From Balneolaceae bacterium UBA1514 (GTDB lineage Bacteria > Bacteroidota > Rhodothermia > Balneolales > Balneolaceae), in assembly GCA_002323515.1 (NCBI GenBank), contig DCQQ01000020.1, forward strand, positions 1 through 45,174: 45,174 nucleotides of DNA. The letters are read 5' to 3'. Position numbers and translations under genes: made by a program. The notes under the pieces were generated by a model. It did not search any database. It saw only the letters and a list, made by a program, of their open reading frames with translations, and was not told where the DNA came from. The number at the start of each line of letters is the position of its first letter. The stretch's first letter is position 1. Below, piece by piece: positions 37,782 to 45,174 of this stretch.

Positions 37782-37865
37782 GCTCACGTGGCGGAATTGG
37801 TAGACGCGCACGCTTGAGGGGCGTGTGGCTTAACGGCCGTGATGGTTCGACTCCATTCGTGAGCA
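37782..37865 (+). tRNA. tRNA-Leu (anticodon GAG)
   Basis: The acceptor stem GCTCACG pairs with CGTGAGC, followed by discriminator A. The D-arm reads GCGGAATTGGTAGACGC. The anticodon stem CACGC/GCGTG encloses the loop TTGAGGG, giving GAG, which reads CUC and CUU. A long class II variable arm (TGGCTTAACGGCCG) precedes the T-arm with GGTTCGACTCC. The CCA end is not encoded. It has its own promoter and a weak hairpin with a T-run just downstream. Confidence 0.95.
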
Positions 37866-37875
37866 CTTAATAATT

Positions 37876-37912
37876 AAGCTAAGTAACATAATTACAGATA
37901 TTTAGCTTTTTT
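37876..37912 (+). terminator. Weak terminator after tRNA-Leu
   Basis: AAGCTAA (37876-37882) pairs with TTAGCTT (37902-37908), followed by more Ts. The loop is long (19 bases) and the stem AT-rich, so it is weak, but it is well placed 11 bases after the tRNA. Confidence 0.5.
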
Positions 37913-37917
37913 ATTTT

Positions 37918-38061
37918 ATGGATGATGTAGGACCTATTAAAGATTTGTTCATAGAAACAACAATAGGAAAGGAAAAAACTGTATCAATTGTAAAAATGGT
38001 ATTTAAATTAGATCAACCAGTTGAATCAAATATGTTTGATTATATTACCGATAAGGAATAG
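37918..38061 (+). CDS. Possible 47-residue ORF after the tRNA
   Basis: ATG at 37918 opens 47 codons to TAG at 38059: MDDVGPIKDLFIETTIG, then EKTVSIVKMVFKLDQPVESNMFDYITDKE. No ribosome site precedes it, and the ATG lies just behind the presumed tRNA terminator. It could be a small gene, a remnant of a longer one, or chance. There is no recognisable domain. Confidence 0.25.
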   Translation: MDDVGPIKDLFIETTIGKEKTVSIVKMVFKLDQPVESNMFDYITDKE

Positions 38062-38369
38062 TACTAAACCTATCCAAAGGCTATTTATTTTCTTATCCAG
38101 ATGGCTTTTGATTATATCCCGCTACTTCACTACTTAAAAAGAACGTAAAGTACACGGAATAAATCCACTCACTGTGAGCTTCATTGCCCCTCGGGCTAGA
38201 TAATTCCACCACGAACCAGTTAAAAGGAACGTTATTTAGGTAAAAATGCCTTTACTTAGTTGTTACATGTTGGCAGACTTTCTGATTAATTTAAGCTTAT
38301 CAGAGGTTAAAGAATCCAACACTAAATACTAGGAAATTCATTACTAAATCTAACAAGATTCATAAAATA
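38062..38369. other. Intergenic stretch without a convincing gene
   Basis: About 300 bases ahead of msrA. A patch around 38130-38230 is less AT-rich than its surroundings and could be the remains of an insertion or a decayed gene: one plus-strand frame gives KERKVHGINPLTVSFIAPRAR before a stop. No terminal repeats, transposase motif or RNA structure could be made out. It must contain the msrA promoter, but no TTG/TAnnTTTG pair was seen. Confidence 0.4.
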
Positions 38370-39101
38370 ATGATTGCTAAAACGTATATTTCTTGGCTTG
38401 TTGGAATTACGGTGTTACTTGGTGGTATCGGTTTAAGTCTAGCTGGATCATCCACTACCATACCGGCTAACAGTCTCCATAACAAGACCAATAACGGACC
38501 TATTGCAACCAATAATTTAGATAATAATACCCTTATGAGTACGATTTCTATACCCGATTCTTTAGAAATGGCTACCTTTGGCGCCGGATGTTTTTGGTGC
38601 GTTGAAGCCATTTATGAACTGATGGAAGGCATCCATCATGTTGAGTCAGGATATTCAGGTGGGCATGTAGAAAACCCGACCTACAAAGAAGTAACCACAG
38701 AACGAACCGGGCATGCTGAAGTTGCACGTATTCATTTCGATCCGAAAGTGATCAGCTATAAGGATTTATTGCAGGTTCTGTGGCATACTCACAATCCTAC
38801 CACATTGAACCGGCAAGGAAATGATGTAGGGACGCAATACCGAAGTGTTATCTACTACCATAATGATGAACAAAAAGCCATTGCAGAAGCTTCAAAAAAA
38901 GCGGTTGATACGACTGATTTATGGGACGATCCCATCGTAACTACCATAGAACCATTGACAAACTATTTTATAGCAGAAAATTACCATCAGGACTATTTCG
39001 AGAATAATCCTACCGCAGGGTACTGTTCGTTTGTAATTGCTCCTAAAGTTCAAAAATTCAAAAAAGAATTTGCTCACTTGCTGAAAGAAAACAATTCATA
39101 A
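38370..39101 (+). CDS. msrA: Peptide-methionine (S)-S-oxide reductase, exported form
   Basis: The 243-residue protein has the catalytic motif GCFWCVE with Cys74 as nucleophile, then the MsrA markers GYSGG, TGHAEVARIHFDP and the GTQYRS loop. The end NYHQDYF is also typical. The first 35 or so residues include a hydrophobic segment (WLVGITVLLGGIGLSLAG), so the enzyme is probably exported or membrane-anchored and repairs oxidised methionines in envelope proteins. No msrB is fused or adjacent. The length is near the usual size plus the signal. It stands alone ahead of the DUF2911 gene, 57 bases away. Confidence 0.93.
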   Translation: MIAKTYISWLVGITVLLGGIGLSLAGSSTTIPANSLHNKTNNGPIATNNLDNNTLMSTISIPDSLEMATFGAGCFWCVEAIYELMEGIHHVESGYSGGHVENPTYKEVTTERTGHAEVARIHFDPKVISYKDLLQVLWHTHNPTTLNRQGNDVGTQYRSVIYYHNDEQKAIAEASKKAVDTTDLWDDPIVTTIEPLTNYFIAENYHQDYFENNPTAGYCSFVIAPKVQKFKKEFAHLLKENNS

Positions 39102-39158
39102 TAGGGTCAAGAGATTATATCAATACACATAAACTCATAACTTTTTATAATACATACC

Positions 39159-39707
39159 ATGAAAAAAATCATTACATCCTTATTTTCAGTATTCGCACTT
39201 GCGGTGCTACTCACTTTTAGTTCAACAATTGCTTTTGCACAGGAAAGAGCAGAAGGAGGAGTTCGTGTAAGCCCTAATGCAGCAGTTAGTCAAAATATTG
39301 GCGCTACTAAAGTGAATGTTACCTACGGACGTCCAGGACTAAAAGGACGCAGCTTAAAAAGTCTAGCTCCTGCTGGCCAAATATGGAGAACTGGTGCGAA
39401 TGAATCAGCTGCTATTACTTTTTCTACAGACGTTATGTTTGGTGGCGAAATGGTAGAAGCCGGCACTTATTCTCTTTACACCATTCCTGGTGATAATTGG
39501 ACCATTATTCTCAACAAAAAACTAAGTTGGGGAACCTCCTACGATATAGCCGAAGACGTAATTCGTGTACCAGCGGCGGTTACCACGACCGAGGCAGCTC
39601 CAATGGAATGGTTCGCTATTTATTTTGATACACTTAGCGAAACCAAAGCCCATTTAAACCTACACTGGGGAACAACGTTAACAGCTATTCCAATTACGAT
39701 TGAATAA
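39159..39707 (+). CDS. DUF2911 exported protein
   Basis: The 182-residue protein has a signal peptide (LLTFSSTIAFAQ) and the DUF2911 core: SQNIGATKVNVTYGRPGLKGR, the loop with GQIWRTGANESAAITF, GTYSLYTIPG, and a final LNLHWGTTLTAIPI. The family is common in Bacteroidota and has no known activity; the Trp-Arg-Thr-Gly-Ala-Asn-Glu loop is the likely functional site. It is followed by a strong intrinsic terminator at 39761-39787, so it ends a transcription unit. Confidence 0.88.
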   Translation: MKKIITSLFSVFALAVLLTFSSTIAFAQERAEGGVRVSPNAAVSQNIGATKVNVTYGRPGLKGRSLKSLAPAGQIWRTGANESAAITFSTDVMFGGEMVEAGTYSLYTIPGDNWTIILNKKLSWGTSYDIAEDVIRVPAAVTTTEAAPMEWFAIYFDTLSETKAHLNLHWGTTLTAIPITIE

Positions 39708-39760
39708 GCTGCACCCCCTCTGAAAATAGGAGTTAGACTACGTTCCTTTTTTGTATCTTT

Positions 39761-39787
39761 AAGCAGGCCTATGGGTCTGCTTTTTTT
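39761..39787 (+). terminator. Strong intrinsic terminator
   Basis: AAGCAGGCC and GGTCTGCTT form a 9-bp stem (one G-U) with a TATG tetraloop, followed by seven Ts. It ends the DUF2911 unit. It also rules out the in-frame ATG at 39771 as a natural start of the next gene, as that codon lies inside the hairpin. Confidence 0.92.
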
Positions 39788-39836
39788 ATGCCTACATCCT
39801 TCAAATATGTTATATTTTAGTCCACTAATGTTCCGT

Positions 39837-42299
39837 ATGAACTCTCTCAAAAAATCGTTCATCTTCGTTTTTTCCGGGTACTTTGGACTGCTTTTACTCT
39901 TGAGCAACACTATACTATCCGCACAGTGGGCACCGGGCCAAGATACCCGATACCCTTTTTCTAGTGAGACCTTAGATCGCATAGATGTCGTAATTGATCA
40001 AGATTCATTGGACATTATTCTGCAGGATGGAAATCAACTAAGTGACTATGAATTCCCCGCTACTTTTATCTACACCTACCGAAATATCGACAGTCAGGTT
40101 GTAAGCATAGATACTGTAGAACAAATAGGCTTTCGGCTTCGAGGTAATACCTCCCGTAATTCCGCCAAAAAATCGTTCAAAGTTTCTTTTAATACCTTCC
40201 AAGCCGGACGTCAATACCGGGGTTTGGATAAAATGAATCTGAATGGAGAGCATAACGATCCCACAATGATGCGTGCGTTGCTAAGCTGGGACTTGTTACG
40301 AAAAGTGGATCTACCCGCTCCATCAGCTAACCCAGTTCAATTGTACATTAACCAGGAATACAAAGGTCTATATATTAACGTAGAGCATATAGACGATGAA
40401 TTCGTGCAGCACCGCTTTGGCAGTGATGCGGGAAATCTATACAAAAATTTATATCCTGCCGACCTAAACTATCGCGGTTCCAATCCCGATGCGTACAAGT
40501 TCAGCCCTAGTTGGACCAACAGACGCACTTATGAATTAAAAACCAACACTGAGGAAGATAACTATAGCGATCTTGCAACATTAATCAATATGTTAGAAAA
40601 TACTCCGGATTCCAATTTACCCGAAGAATTAGAAGCCATTCTCAACGTAGATAACACCCTGCGATGGATGGCGGTAGATATTGTCACAGGAAACTGGGAC
40701 AATTACTGGTATAACAAAAATAATTTCTATCTCTACCATAACCCTACGACCAACCGCTTTGAATTCATTCCCTATGACTACGATAATACCTTTGGCATCG
40801 ACTTTATAGGCCCGGATTGGGGGCGACGCTCATGGGAAAACTGGGGACATCCTACCGAGTCCCGACCACTCACCGATCGCCTCATCGGCGTTCCAGAGTA
40901 CCGCCAACGCCTAGATTATTATTTGCGGGAATTAGTTGAAGGGCCCTTTCAGCCCGATAGTTTATTCCCCGAAATCGACTGCTTTGCTTCGTTAATGCTG
41001 CAATCCGCTCGGGATGATGTGTACCGCAGCTATGACTGGGGTTTTTCCCCGGAAAGCTTTCTACTCTCACTGGATCAAGCGCTAGGCGGACATGTAGCCT
41101 ACGGGTTAAAACCCTACATCCAAACCCGATTCGAACATACCAAAACCCAGAATTCAGAAACTCAAATCCTCCCCATTATCCGTAAAGAATGGAGTCAGGT
41201 ACAGTCGTTTAGTAGCGACAGTCTAGCTTTCGAGATAGCTGTGGAATGGATGGACGACGATCCAAAAGAAATAAATTTAGAAGTTAATCTGGGGAATTAT
41301 TCAATATTTATTCCATTAACAAAAGCCTTACAACGACCTGCTGAACTTACAGCCACTCAAGATCAGATGTCATACGCAGATCCTCAATGGGCCGAGCTAT
41401 CCCTAATCATCCCATGGGTGGGGAATGAACTGCGTTATGCCCTGCACGCACGTTCAATTGATGGGGGCGTTAAGCGCTTCCCACGTGCTACGGAAAACTA
41501 CCGAACCCTTGCCGTGCAACGAACCAGTGAAAAGCTACTTATAAATGAACTAATGGCCGATAATGAGACCACCTTACAGGATCCATTTGGTGCTTTTGAA
41601 GACTGGGTGGAGCTATATAATCCAGGCTCATCAGAGTTACAACTAAACGGTTATTATCTAACGGATGACCTGAGTAATCCTGGAAAATGGGCATTGCCCG
41701 ATACCCAACTACAAGCAGGCGAATACCTGCTTATTTGGACCGATAATGACGATGAAGAAGGTAGCTTGCACACAAATTTTGCCCTGAGTAAAAATGGAGA
41801 AGAATTGGGTTTATTCTATAAAGATGTTTTAAACTGGGCACCAGTGGATTCGGTACGATTCCCTGCCTTGGGTAATGATCAAAGTTTCGGGCGATCTCCC
41901 GACCAGGAAGGTTCTTTTGATTATTTACAGTATCCAACCCCAGGCTCAATTAATGCCCAAGCGGTGAATAGTGAACTGCAAGACGGCGAAGCATCTTCAG
42001 ATACCCCTTCGACACTGGAATTACTCCCAAATTATCCAAATCCCTTTAATCCAAGCACTCAAATCCAATTTCGGCTAACAAAAGCCAGTTGGGTAGAGCT
42101 TAGCGTCTACAACGCACAAGGTCAAAAGGTTCGTGAATGGCCCAATAAGTACTTTGGGCCTGGACTTCACTCTGAAACATTCCATGGAGAAGATTTAGCA
42201 AGTGGACTATATTTTCTTCGAGCCGCCATCTATGGCCAAAGAGATCAGGAAACAGGTAGCACGGAACTTCAACATCGCTCCATGCTACTTGTCCGGTGA
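39837..42299 (+). CDS. Secreted CotH-kinase-like protein with lamin-tail domain and T9SS sorting domain
   Basis: The start is taken at 39837 (MNSLKKSFIFVFSGY), which gives a good signal peptide; two in-frame ATGs upstream lie in or near the terminator hairpin. It has 820 residues. The CotH-like domain covers about 35-460, with FRLRGNTSRNSAKKSFKVSF, DNYWYNKNNFYLYHN and EFIPYDYDNTFGIDF, the last resembling the Asp-rich active site of CotH protein kinases. A lamin-tail domain (LLINELMADNETT, about 565-670) follows, then the sorting domain beginning LLPNYPNPFNPST. Such proteins are exported; CotH in Bacillus spores phosphorylates coat proteins, but the extracellular substrate here is unknown. Confidence 0.88.
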   Translation: MNSLKKSFIFVFSGYFGLLLLLSNTILSAQWAPGQDTRYPFSSETLDRIDVVIDQDSLDIILQDGNQLSDYEFPATFIYTYRNIDSQVVSIDTVEQIGFRLRGNTSRNSAKKSFKVSFNTFQAGRQYRGLDKMNLNGEHNDPTMMRALLSWDLLRKVDLPAPSANPVQLYINQEYKGLYINVEHIDDEFVQHRFGSDAGNLYKNLYPADLNYRGSNPDAYKFSPSWTNRRTYELKTNTEEDNYSDLATLINMLENTPDSNLPEELEAILNVDNTLRWMAVDIVTGNWDNYWYNKNNFYLYHNPTTNRFEFIPYDYDNTFGIDFIGPDWGRRSWENWGHPTESRPLTDRLIGVPEYRQRLDYYLRELVEGPFQPDSLFPEIDCFASLMLQSARDDVYRSYDWGFSPESFLLSLDQALGGHVAYGLKPYIQTRFEHTKTQNSETQILPIIRKEWSQVQSFSSDSLAFEIAVEWMDDDPKEINLEVNLGNYSIFIPLTKALQRPAELTATQDQMSYADPQWAELSLIIPWVGNELRYALHARSIDGGVKRFPRATENYRTLAVQRTSEKLLINELMADNETTLQDPFGAFEDWVELYNPGSSELQLNGYYLTDDLSNPGKWALPDTQLQAGEYLLIWTDNDDEEGSLHTNFALSKNGEELGLFYKDVLNWAPVDSVRFPALGNDQSFGRSPDQEGSFDYLQYPTPGSINAQAVNSELQDGEASSDTPSTLELLPNYPNPFNPSTQIQFRLTKASWVELSVYNAQGQKVREWPNKYFGPGLHSETFHGEDLASGLYFLRAAIYGQRDQETGSTELQHRSMLLVR

Positions 42300-42390
42300 G
42301 TACAGCATGCAGAACATACCGCAACGTCTTTAGTTGGTCTCTTTTTATTTAGATTCTGCTTATTTAGCTACTGTTATTTAGCTCAAAAAA

Positions 42391-44868
42391 TTAAAAGCGG
42401 AAACGGGTACTCAACATAAGATTTCGCCCCGCATTAGCTAAAAATCCTGGCTCATCCATACTCCCGTTAAAATCGACATCAACCGGACTCCCTGTAGAAT
42501 AGTACTGTACGTCGAGCAGATTATTGAAATCCATTCGAAGGTCAAATCGTGAACCCTTCCAGCTAATTTGCGCGTTTAGCAAGGTGTAGGCTGGTACCAC
42601 GAAGCTTGGGTTATTGGTAAGCTCCATAAAAGATTCACTCACATATCGCCCTTCCAAACGAATCCCCCATCGGGTTAATGCATCCAGCACCAACGCTTGA
42701 TTGATGATCCAATTAGGACTAAGAATCGCTTCTCGATCTATATAGCTTTGCCCATCGGGTGTGCTGAAAGCATCTATCTGACTCTGCATCCAAGCCAAAC
42801 TCCCTTCCCAACTTAGGCTGCTACTTCGTGAAGAGGATCCTACAGGCAATAAGGACGAAACCAACAGAGTATTCCATTCAAGCTCTGCCCCATAGCGAGC
42901 ACTTGAAGCTATGTTTTCACGTTTTTGGACACCAAATGCGAGTACCTGACCAATAGGAGCGATTTCATCCACAAAATCCATATAAAATAGATTCCCTGAC
43001 ACGGCCATTTTGCTCCGGTTCCAACGAAGACCGGCTTCTATGTTGTTCACAAATTCTGGTCCAAAACTAGTGTTTACCGCCGATTCAAAGTTCTCCTGAA
43101 CAAGGCTAAATCCACCAAATATGTCTACTTTAGTTGGCTCACGACCCATGCGACCCAGAGAAGCAAAGCTACTGAGAGAGGGAGAATGTACAAAAGTTAT
43201 TCCAACCCGAGGGTTAATGAAGGTCCAATCATAAAGTAAATCTCCCTCCGAGGGTCTACCTATAAACTCATAATCAGGTTCTACCGTCAAACGCATACTT
43301 CGAATTTGCAGGTCGGCTTGAACTTGAAGTTTATCTGCCAGCCACTGCGCACGACCAAACCAACTGAGCTCTTCTTTATACGATTGTTCATTGTAATAGG
43401 CCTGCTCAAAATTAGGAGTAACCGATTCCTCATTGATTCGATTAAAACGATAAGCATGCACTCCCGTACTAAGACTCCATTGCTCCTGCTCATAAAAATA
43501 GGTGCTCATAAACCCGTAATGATTATTGTACAGTGGATAATTAATCTGAGCAAGGCTCCCAGTTCCGTCATCATAGGTATAAAAGAAATCTCCACCCGCA
43601 CCCCCATAATACAACGAAGATTGAAGCGAACTGCTCTGGTCAATAGTCATACTGTGTTGAAACTGCACTAATCGTTGCCCAAAATCATCTTTATCGTTAG
43701 GGTCTAACAAGTTGATGCGAGGGTCGGCCTCCATTTGAGGTCTAGTGGCAACTAAATAACCAAGTCCATTCTCTGAATGGGCGTCAAAGGCATTCCATTT
43801 GAACAAATGACGATCTCCAATATAGGCCCCAGAAAAGAAAAAAGAGTAAGCGATGGTAGCGGTGTAATCCCGAAATCCATCGGATTGTAGAGAGCTATAA
43901 CTTCCATATAGCGACCACCGATCATCAATGAGCCCAGAAGAAACACTCCCCGAAAGCCGGTAGGTATTGAAGGCCCCTACACCTACGTTCATTTCGCTAC
44001 CGCGTTCTCTGTCTTGGAGTCGAACCGTTTCAAAGTTCACACTTCCGGCGTAGGAAGCTACCCCATTGGGTGCGATACCCACCCCTCGCTGAATTTGTAT
44101 CGATTCAAAATTAGCTCCCAAGTCGGTAAAATTAGAGAAAAATACGCCATGATCTATCATGTCGTTAAGGGGAATTCCGTTTAAGGTCATGTTGATGCGT
44201 TCCTGGGCAATCCCTCTCAGGCGCATACCCCCATAATTACCCATGTGGGTGCCAGATTCGCTAAACGAAATCACCGACGGACTAAGGCCTTCCAATAAAA
44301 AAATAGGCTGTTGTCCTCGATAACTTTGCTTAAGTTGCACCGGTGATAAGGTTGTTTGACTAACTGGATCGGAGCTTTTTGCCCGAACACCCTTAATAAG
44401 TAGAGCTTCCAGTTCATTATCTGCCTGCAAACGAATGACCCAAAGTTGATCTCCCGCCGCTGCTTTGGCCTTTTCCATTTCTTGAAGAGCTGTTTCCAAT
44501 GGAAAGTGTAATGAGGTATAGCCTACATAGCTAACGTTTAGGTCCAGATCAGCGTAGCCCTCAGTAAAAGCTTCTGACCAAATACCTCGAAATCGCCCGT
44601 TGGCATCGGCGCTAAATCCTTGAAGTACTTTTTCAGGTTCTCCTTTTGGACTTATCCAAATATTTACCCCAATGAGTGCATCACCCTGGTTTAAATCTAG
44701 TATCATTCCGCTTAATTCAATCGCATTTTGTGCAGATCCAGCAGATTTTATTTGTGCCCAAGTAGATACTGGGACTAAGATTGTGATGAGTAAAATAATA
44801 GATCTTCTTAGGCTTCTAATGCGTTTAGATGCCGAATCTATTATTCTTTTTGATAGAATAGAATACAT
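42391..44868 (-). CDS. TonB-dependent outer-membrane receptor under TPP riboswitch control
   Basis: The 825-residue receptor has a signal peptide ending near TWAQ. A carboxypeptidase-like regulatory domain (about 50-150) is followed by the plug domain with GGMRLRGIAQERINMTLNGIPLND and VQIQRGVG-type strands. A 22-strand barrel region rich in aromatic strands ends in NLMLSTRFRF with terminal Phe. Such proteins take up large or scarce ligands with energy from TonB-ExbBD. The TPP riboswitch upstream (44924-45047) points to thiamin, its precursor or a phosphate ester; Bacteroidota riboswitch-linked receptors of this sort have been described from comparative genomics. ATG at 44868 follows GGAGGA. 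It is convergent with the CotH gene. Confidence 0.92.
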   Translation of the reverse strand: MYSILSKRIIDSASKRIRSLRRSIILLITILVPVSTWAQIKSAGSAQNAIELSGMILDLNQGDALIGVNIWISPKGEPEKVLQGFSADANGRFRGIWSEAFTEGYADLDLNVSYVGYTSLHFPLETALQEMEKAKAAAGDQLWVIRLQADNELEALLIKGVRAKSSDPVSQTTLSPVQLKQSYRGQQPIFLLEGLSPSVISFSESGTHMGNYGGMRLRGIAQERINMTLNGIPLNDMIDHGVFFSNFTDLGANFESIQIQRGVGIAPNGVASYAGSVNFETVRLQDRERGSEMNVGVGAFNTYRLSGSVSSGLIDDRWSLYGSYSSLQSDGFRDYTATIAYSFFFSGAYIGDRHLFKWNAFDAHSENGLGYLVATRPQMEADPRINLLDPNDKDDFGQRLVQFQHSMTIDQSSSLQSSLYYGGAGGDFFYTYDDGTGSLAQINYPLYNNHYGFMSTYFYEQEQWSLSTGVHAYRFNRINEESVTPNFEQAYYNEQSYKEELSWFGRAQWLADKLQVQADLQIRSMRLTVEPDYEFIGRPSEGDLLYDWTFINPRVGITFVHSPSLSSFASLGRMGREPTKVDIFGGFSLVQENFESAVNTSFGPEFVNNIEAGLRWNRSKMAVSGNLFYMDFVDEIAPIGQVLAFGVQKRENIASSARYGAELEWNTLLVSSLLPVGSSSRSSSLSWEGSLAWMQSQIDAFSTPDGQSYIDREAILSPNWIINQALVLDALTRWGIRLEGRYVSESFMELTNNPSFVVPAYTLLNAQISWKGSRFDLRMDFNNLLDVQYYSTGSPVDVDFNGSMDEPGFLANAGRNLMLSTRFRF

Positions 44869-44871
44869 GAT

Positions 44872-44899
44872 TCCTCCATTAATTGTTGATTAAGGAGGA
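44872..44899 (-). promoter_or_regulatory. Hairpin able to mask the receptor's Shine-Dalgarno sequence
   Basis: On the minus strand, TCCTCCTTAAT (44899-44889) pairs with ATTAATGGAGGA (44883-44872) with one bulged T and a five-base loop. The second arm contains the GGAGGA ribosome site of the TonB receptor. The first arm can instead pair with GGAGGA (near 44929-44934) of the riboswitch aptamer, so the two foldings compete. Confidence 0.75.
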
Positions 44900-44923
44900 G
44901 GTTAACAAGTCAAGATGTGAACA

Positions 44924-45047
44924 GGTTTTCCTCCGCCGGTATGATCCGGTTCAGGTTCAAGGGTATGATCTCAGTCCAAGTTTGTAAGCCTGTGTTATGC
45001 CATTTAATATGGTGTAACTGAACTCACTCAGTTGGACACCCCTAACC
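44924..45047 (-). promoter_or_regulatory. TPP riboswitch (THI element)
   Basis: Read on the minus strand the leader contains the conserved pieces in order: GGGGTGTCC (45042-45034), CTGAGA (44974-44969), CATACCC, ACCTGA (44956-44951), and the near-consensus run from CCGGATCATACCGG to CGGAGGAA (44950-44929). Flanking GGTT (45047-45044) and AACC (44927-44924) can close stem P1. The P3 arm between GTGTCC and CTGAGA is somewhat long. It controls the TonB receptor about 55 bases downstream. Confidence 0.93.
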
Positions 45048-45174
45048 GCATTTAAAAATACAGTCTTTTATTCACCAGTAGCAAGTAGAATGTTTTTTAG
45101 ATGAGTATTGTTGTATTTTTATAATTCGCTAACAGTTCATTTATGCTTTTTTATATATCTAATAGTTATATGTT
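45048..45174. other. Upstream of the riboswitch, end of window
   Basis: AT-rich sequence that should carry the receptor's promoter. No CAAAnnTA (minus-strand TAnnTTTG) match and no gene start was seen. Confidence 0.4.

Noticed and set aside
39771..39836. Longer start of the CotH-like protein
   Set aside because: The ATG at 39771 sits inside a strong terminator hairpin; a normal signal peptide begins at 39837.
42359..42384. Two copies of TTATTTAGCT between the CotH and TonB genes
   Set aside because: Short and AT-rich; similar TTTAGCT words occur elsewhere in the window, so chance is likely.
43306..43671. 121-codon plus-strand frame
   Set aside because: Shadow of the TonB receptor, which has full-length domain support on the other strand.

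Overview
The window looks like a near-origin chromosomal segment of a marine or saline member of the Bacteroidota/Rhodothermota group. Balneolales (Balneola or Gracilimonas relatives) is my best guess, from memory of such proteins rather than from a search. Four large exported proteins end in the same type IX secretion (T9SS) sorting domain with the NYPNPFNP signature. Two promoters match the Bacteroidota form TTG-N21-TAnnTTTG. IspH is the long type, and several starts lack a strong Shine-Dalgarno sequence.

Positions 1-3450 hold the start of an exported protein running off the left edge, an AlkB-type membrane hydroxylase, a class I polyphosphate kinase 2 and an aldo/keto reductase. Positions 3460-16500 form a visibly AT-rich accessory stretch. 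It holds a serine beta-lactamase-like hydrolase, a PD40 propeller protein, a YHYH lipoprotein, an SDR-DUF2867 oxidoreductase divergent from a histone-deacetylase-fold enzyme, a predicted outer membrane barrel, an acetyltransferase whose 3' end is a long palindrome, and an 1831-residue subtilisin with two internal carbohydrate-binding modules and a methionine-rich region. Positions 16600-22450 add a DPP-IV-like S9 peptidase and a GH81 endo-beta-1,3-glucanase with PKD, CBM6 and T9SS modules. Together these suggest secreted degradation of protein and beta-glucan, for example algal or fungal wall material.

Positions 22700-36900 are mostly housekeeping. After ispH comes a probable operon (minus strand) eno - endA - recF - DUF721 - ybbR. 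Then come a HAD phosphatase, a predicted outer membrane protein, a small unknown gene overlapping prmC, and a 454-base gap that looks like oriC: three TGTGGATAAC DnaA boxes, tandem CAATATTACC repeats and TAGCTAA repeats. This is followed by dnaA (TTG start), folB, folK, a deoxynucleoside kinase, a small membrane protein and a TPR protein.

Positions 36900-42300 hold a Spy-like gene broken by a frameshift and a stop but keeping a good promoter, tRNA-Leu(GAG) with its own promoter, a stretch without a convincing gene, msrA, a DUF2911 protein with a clear terminator, and a secreted CotH-kinase/lamin-tail protein. The right end holds a TonB-dependent receptor preceded by a TPP riboswitch. Between them lies a hairpin that can hide the Shine-Dalgarno sequence, so the receptor is probably a thiamin-related importer controlled at translation.

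I did not find a convincing wholly new multi-gene system. The most distinctive observations are the riboswitch-controlled receptor with its readable switching platform, the oriC repeat architecture, the subtilisin with inserted carbohydrate-binding modules and Met-rich region, the palindrome at the end of the acetyltransferase gene, and the signal peptide built from 15-bp repeats.
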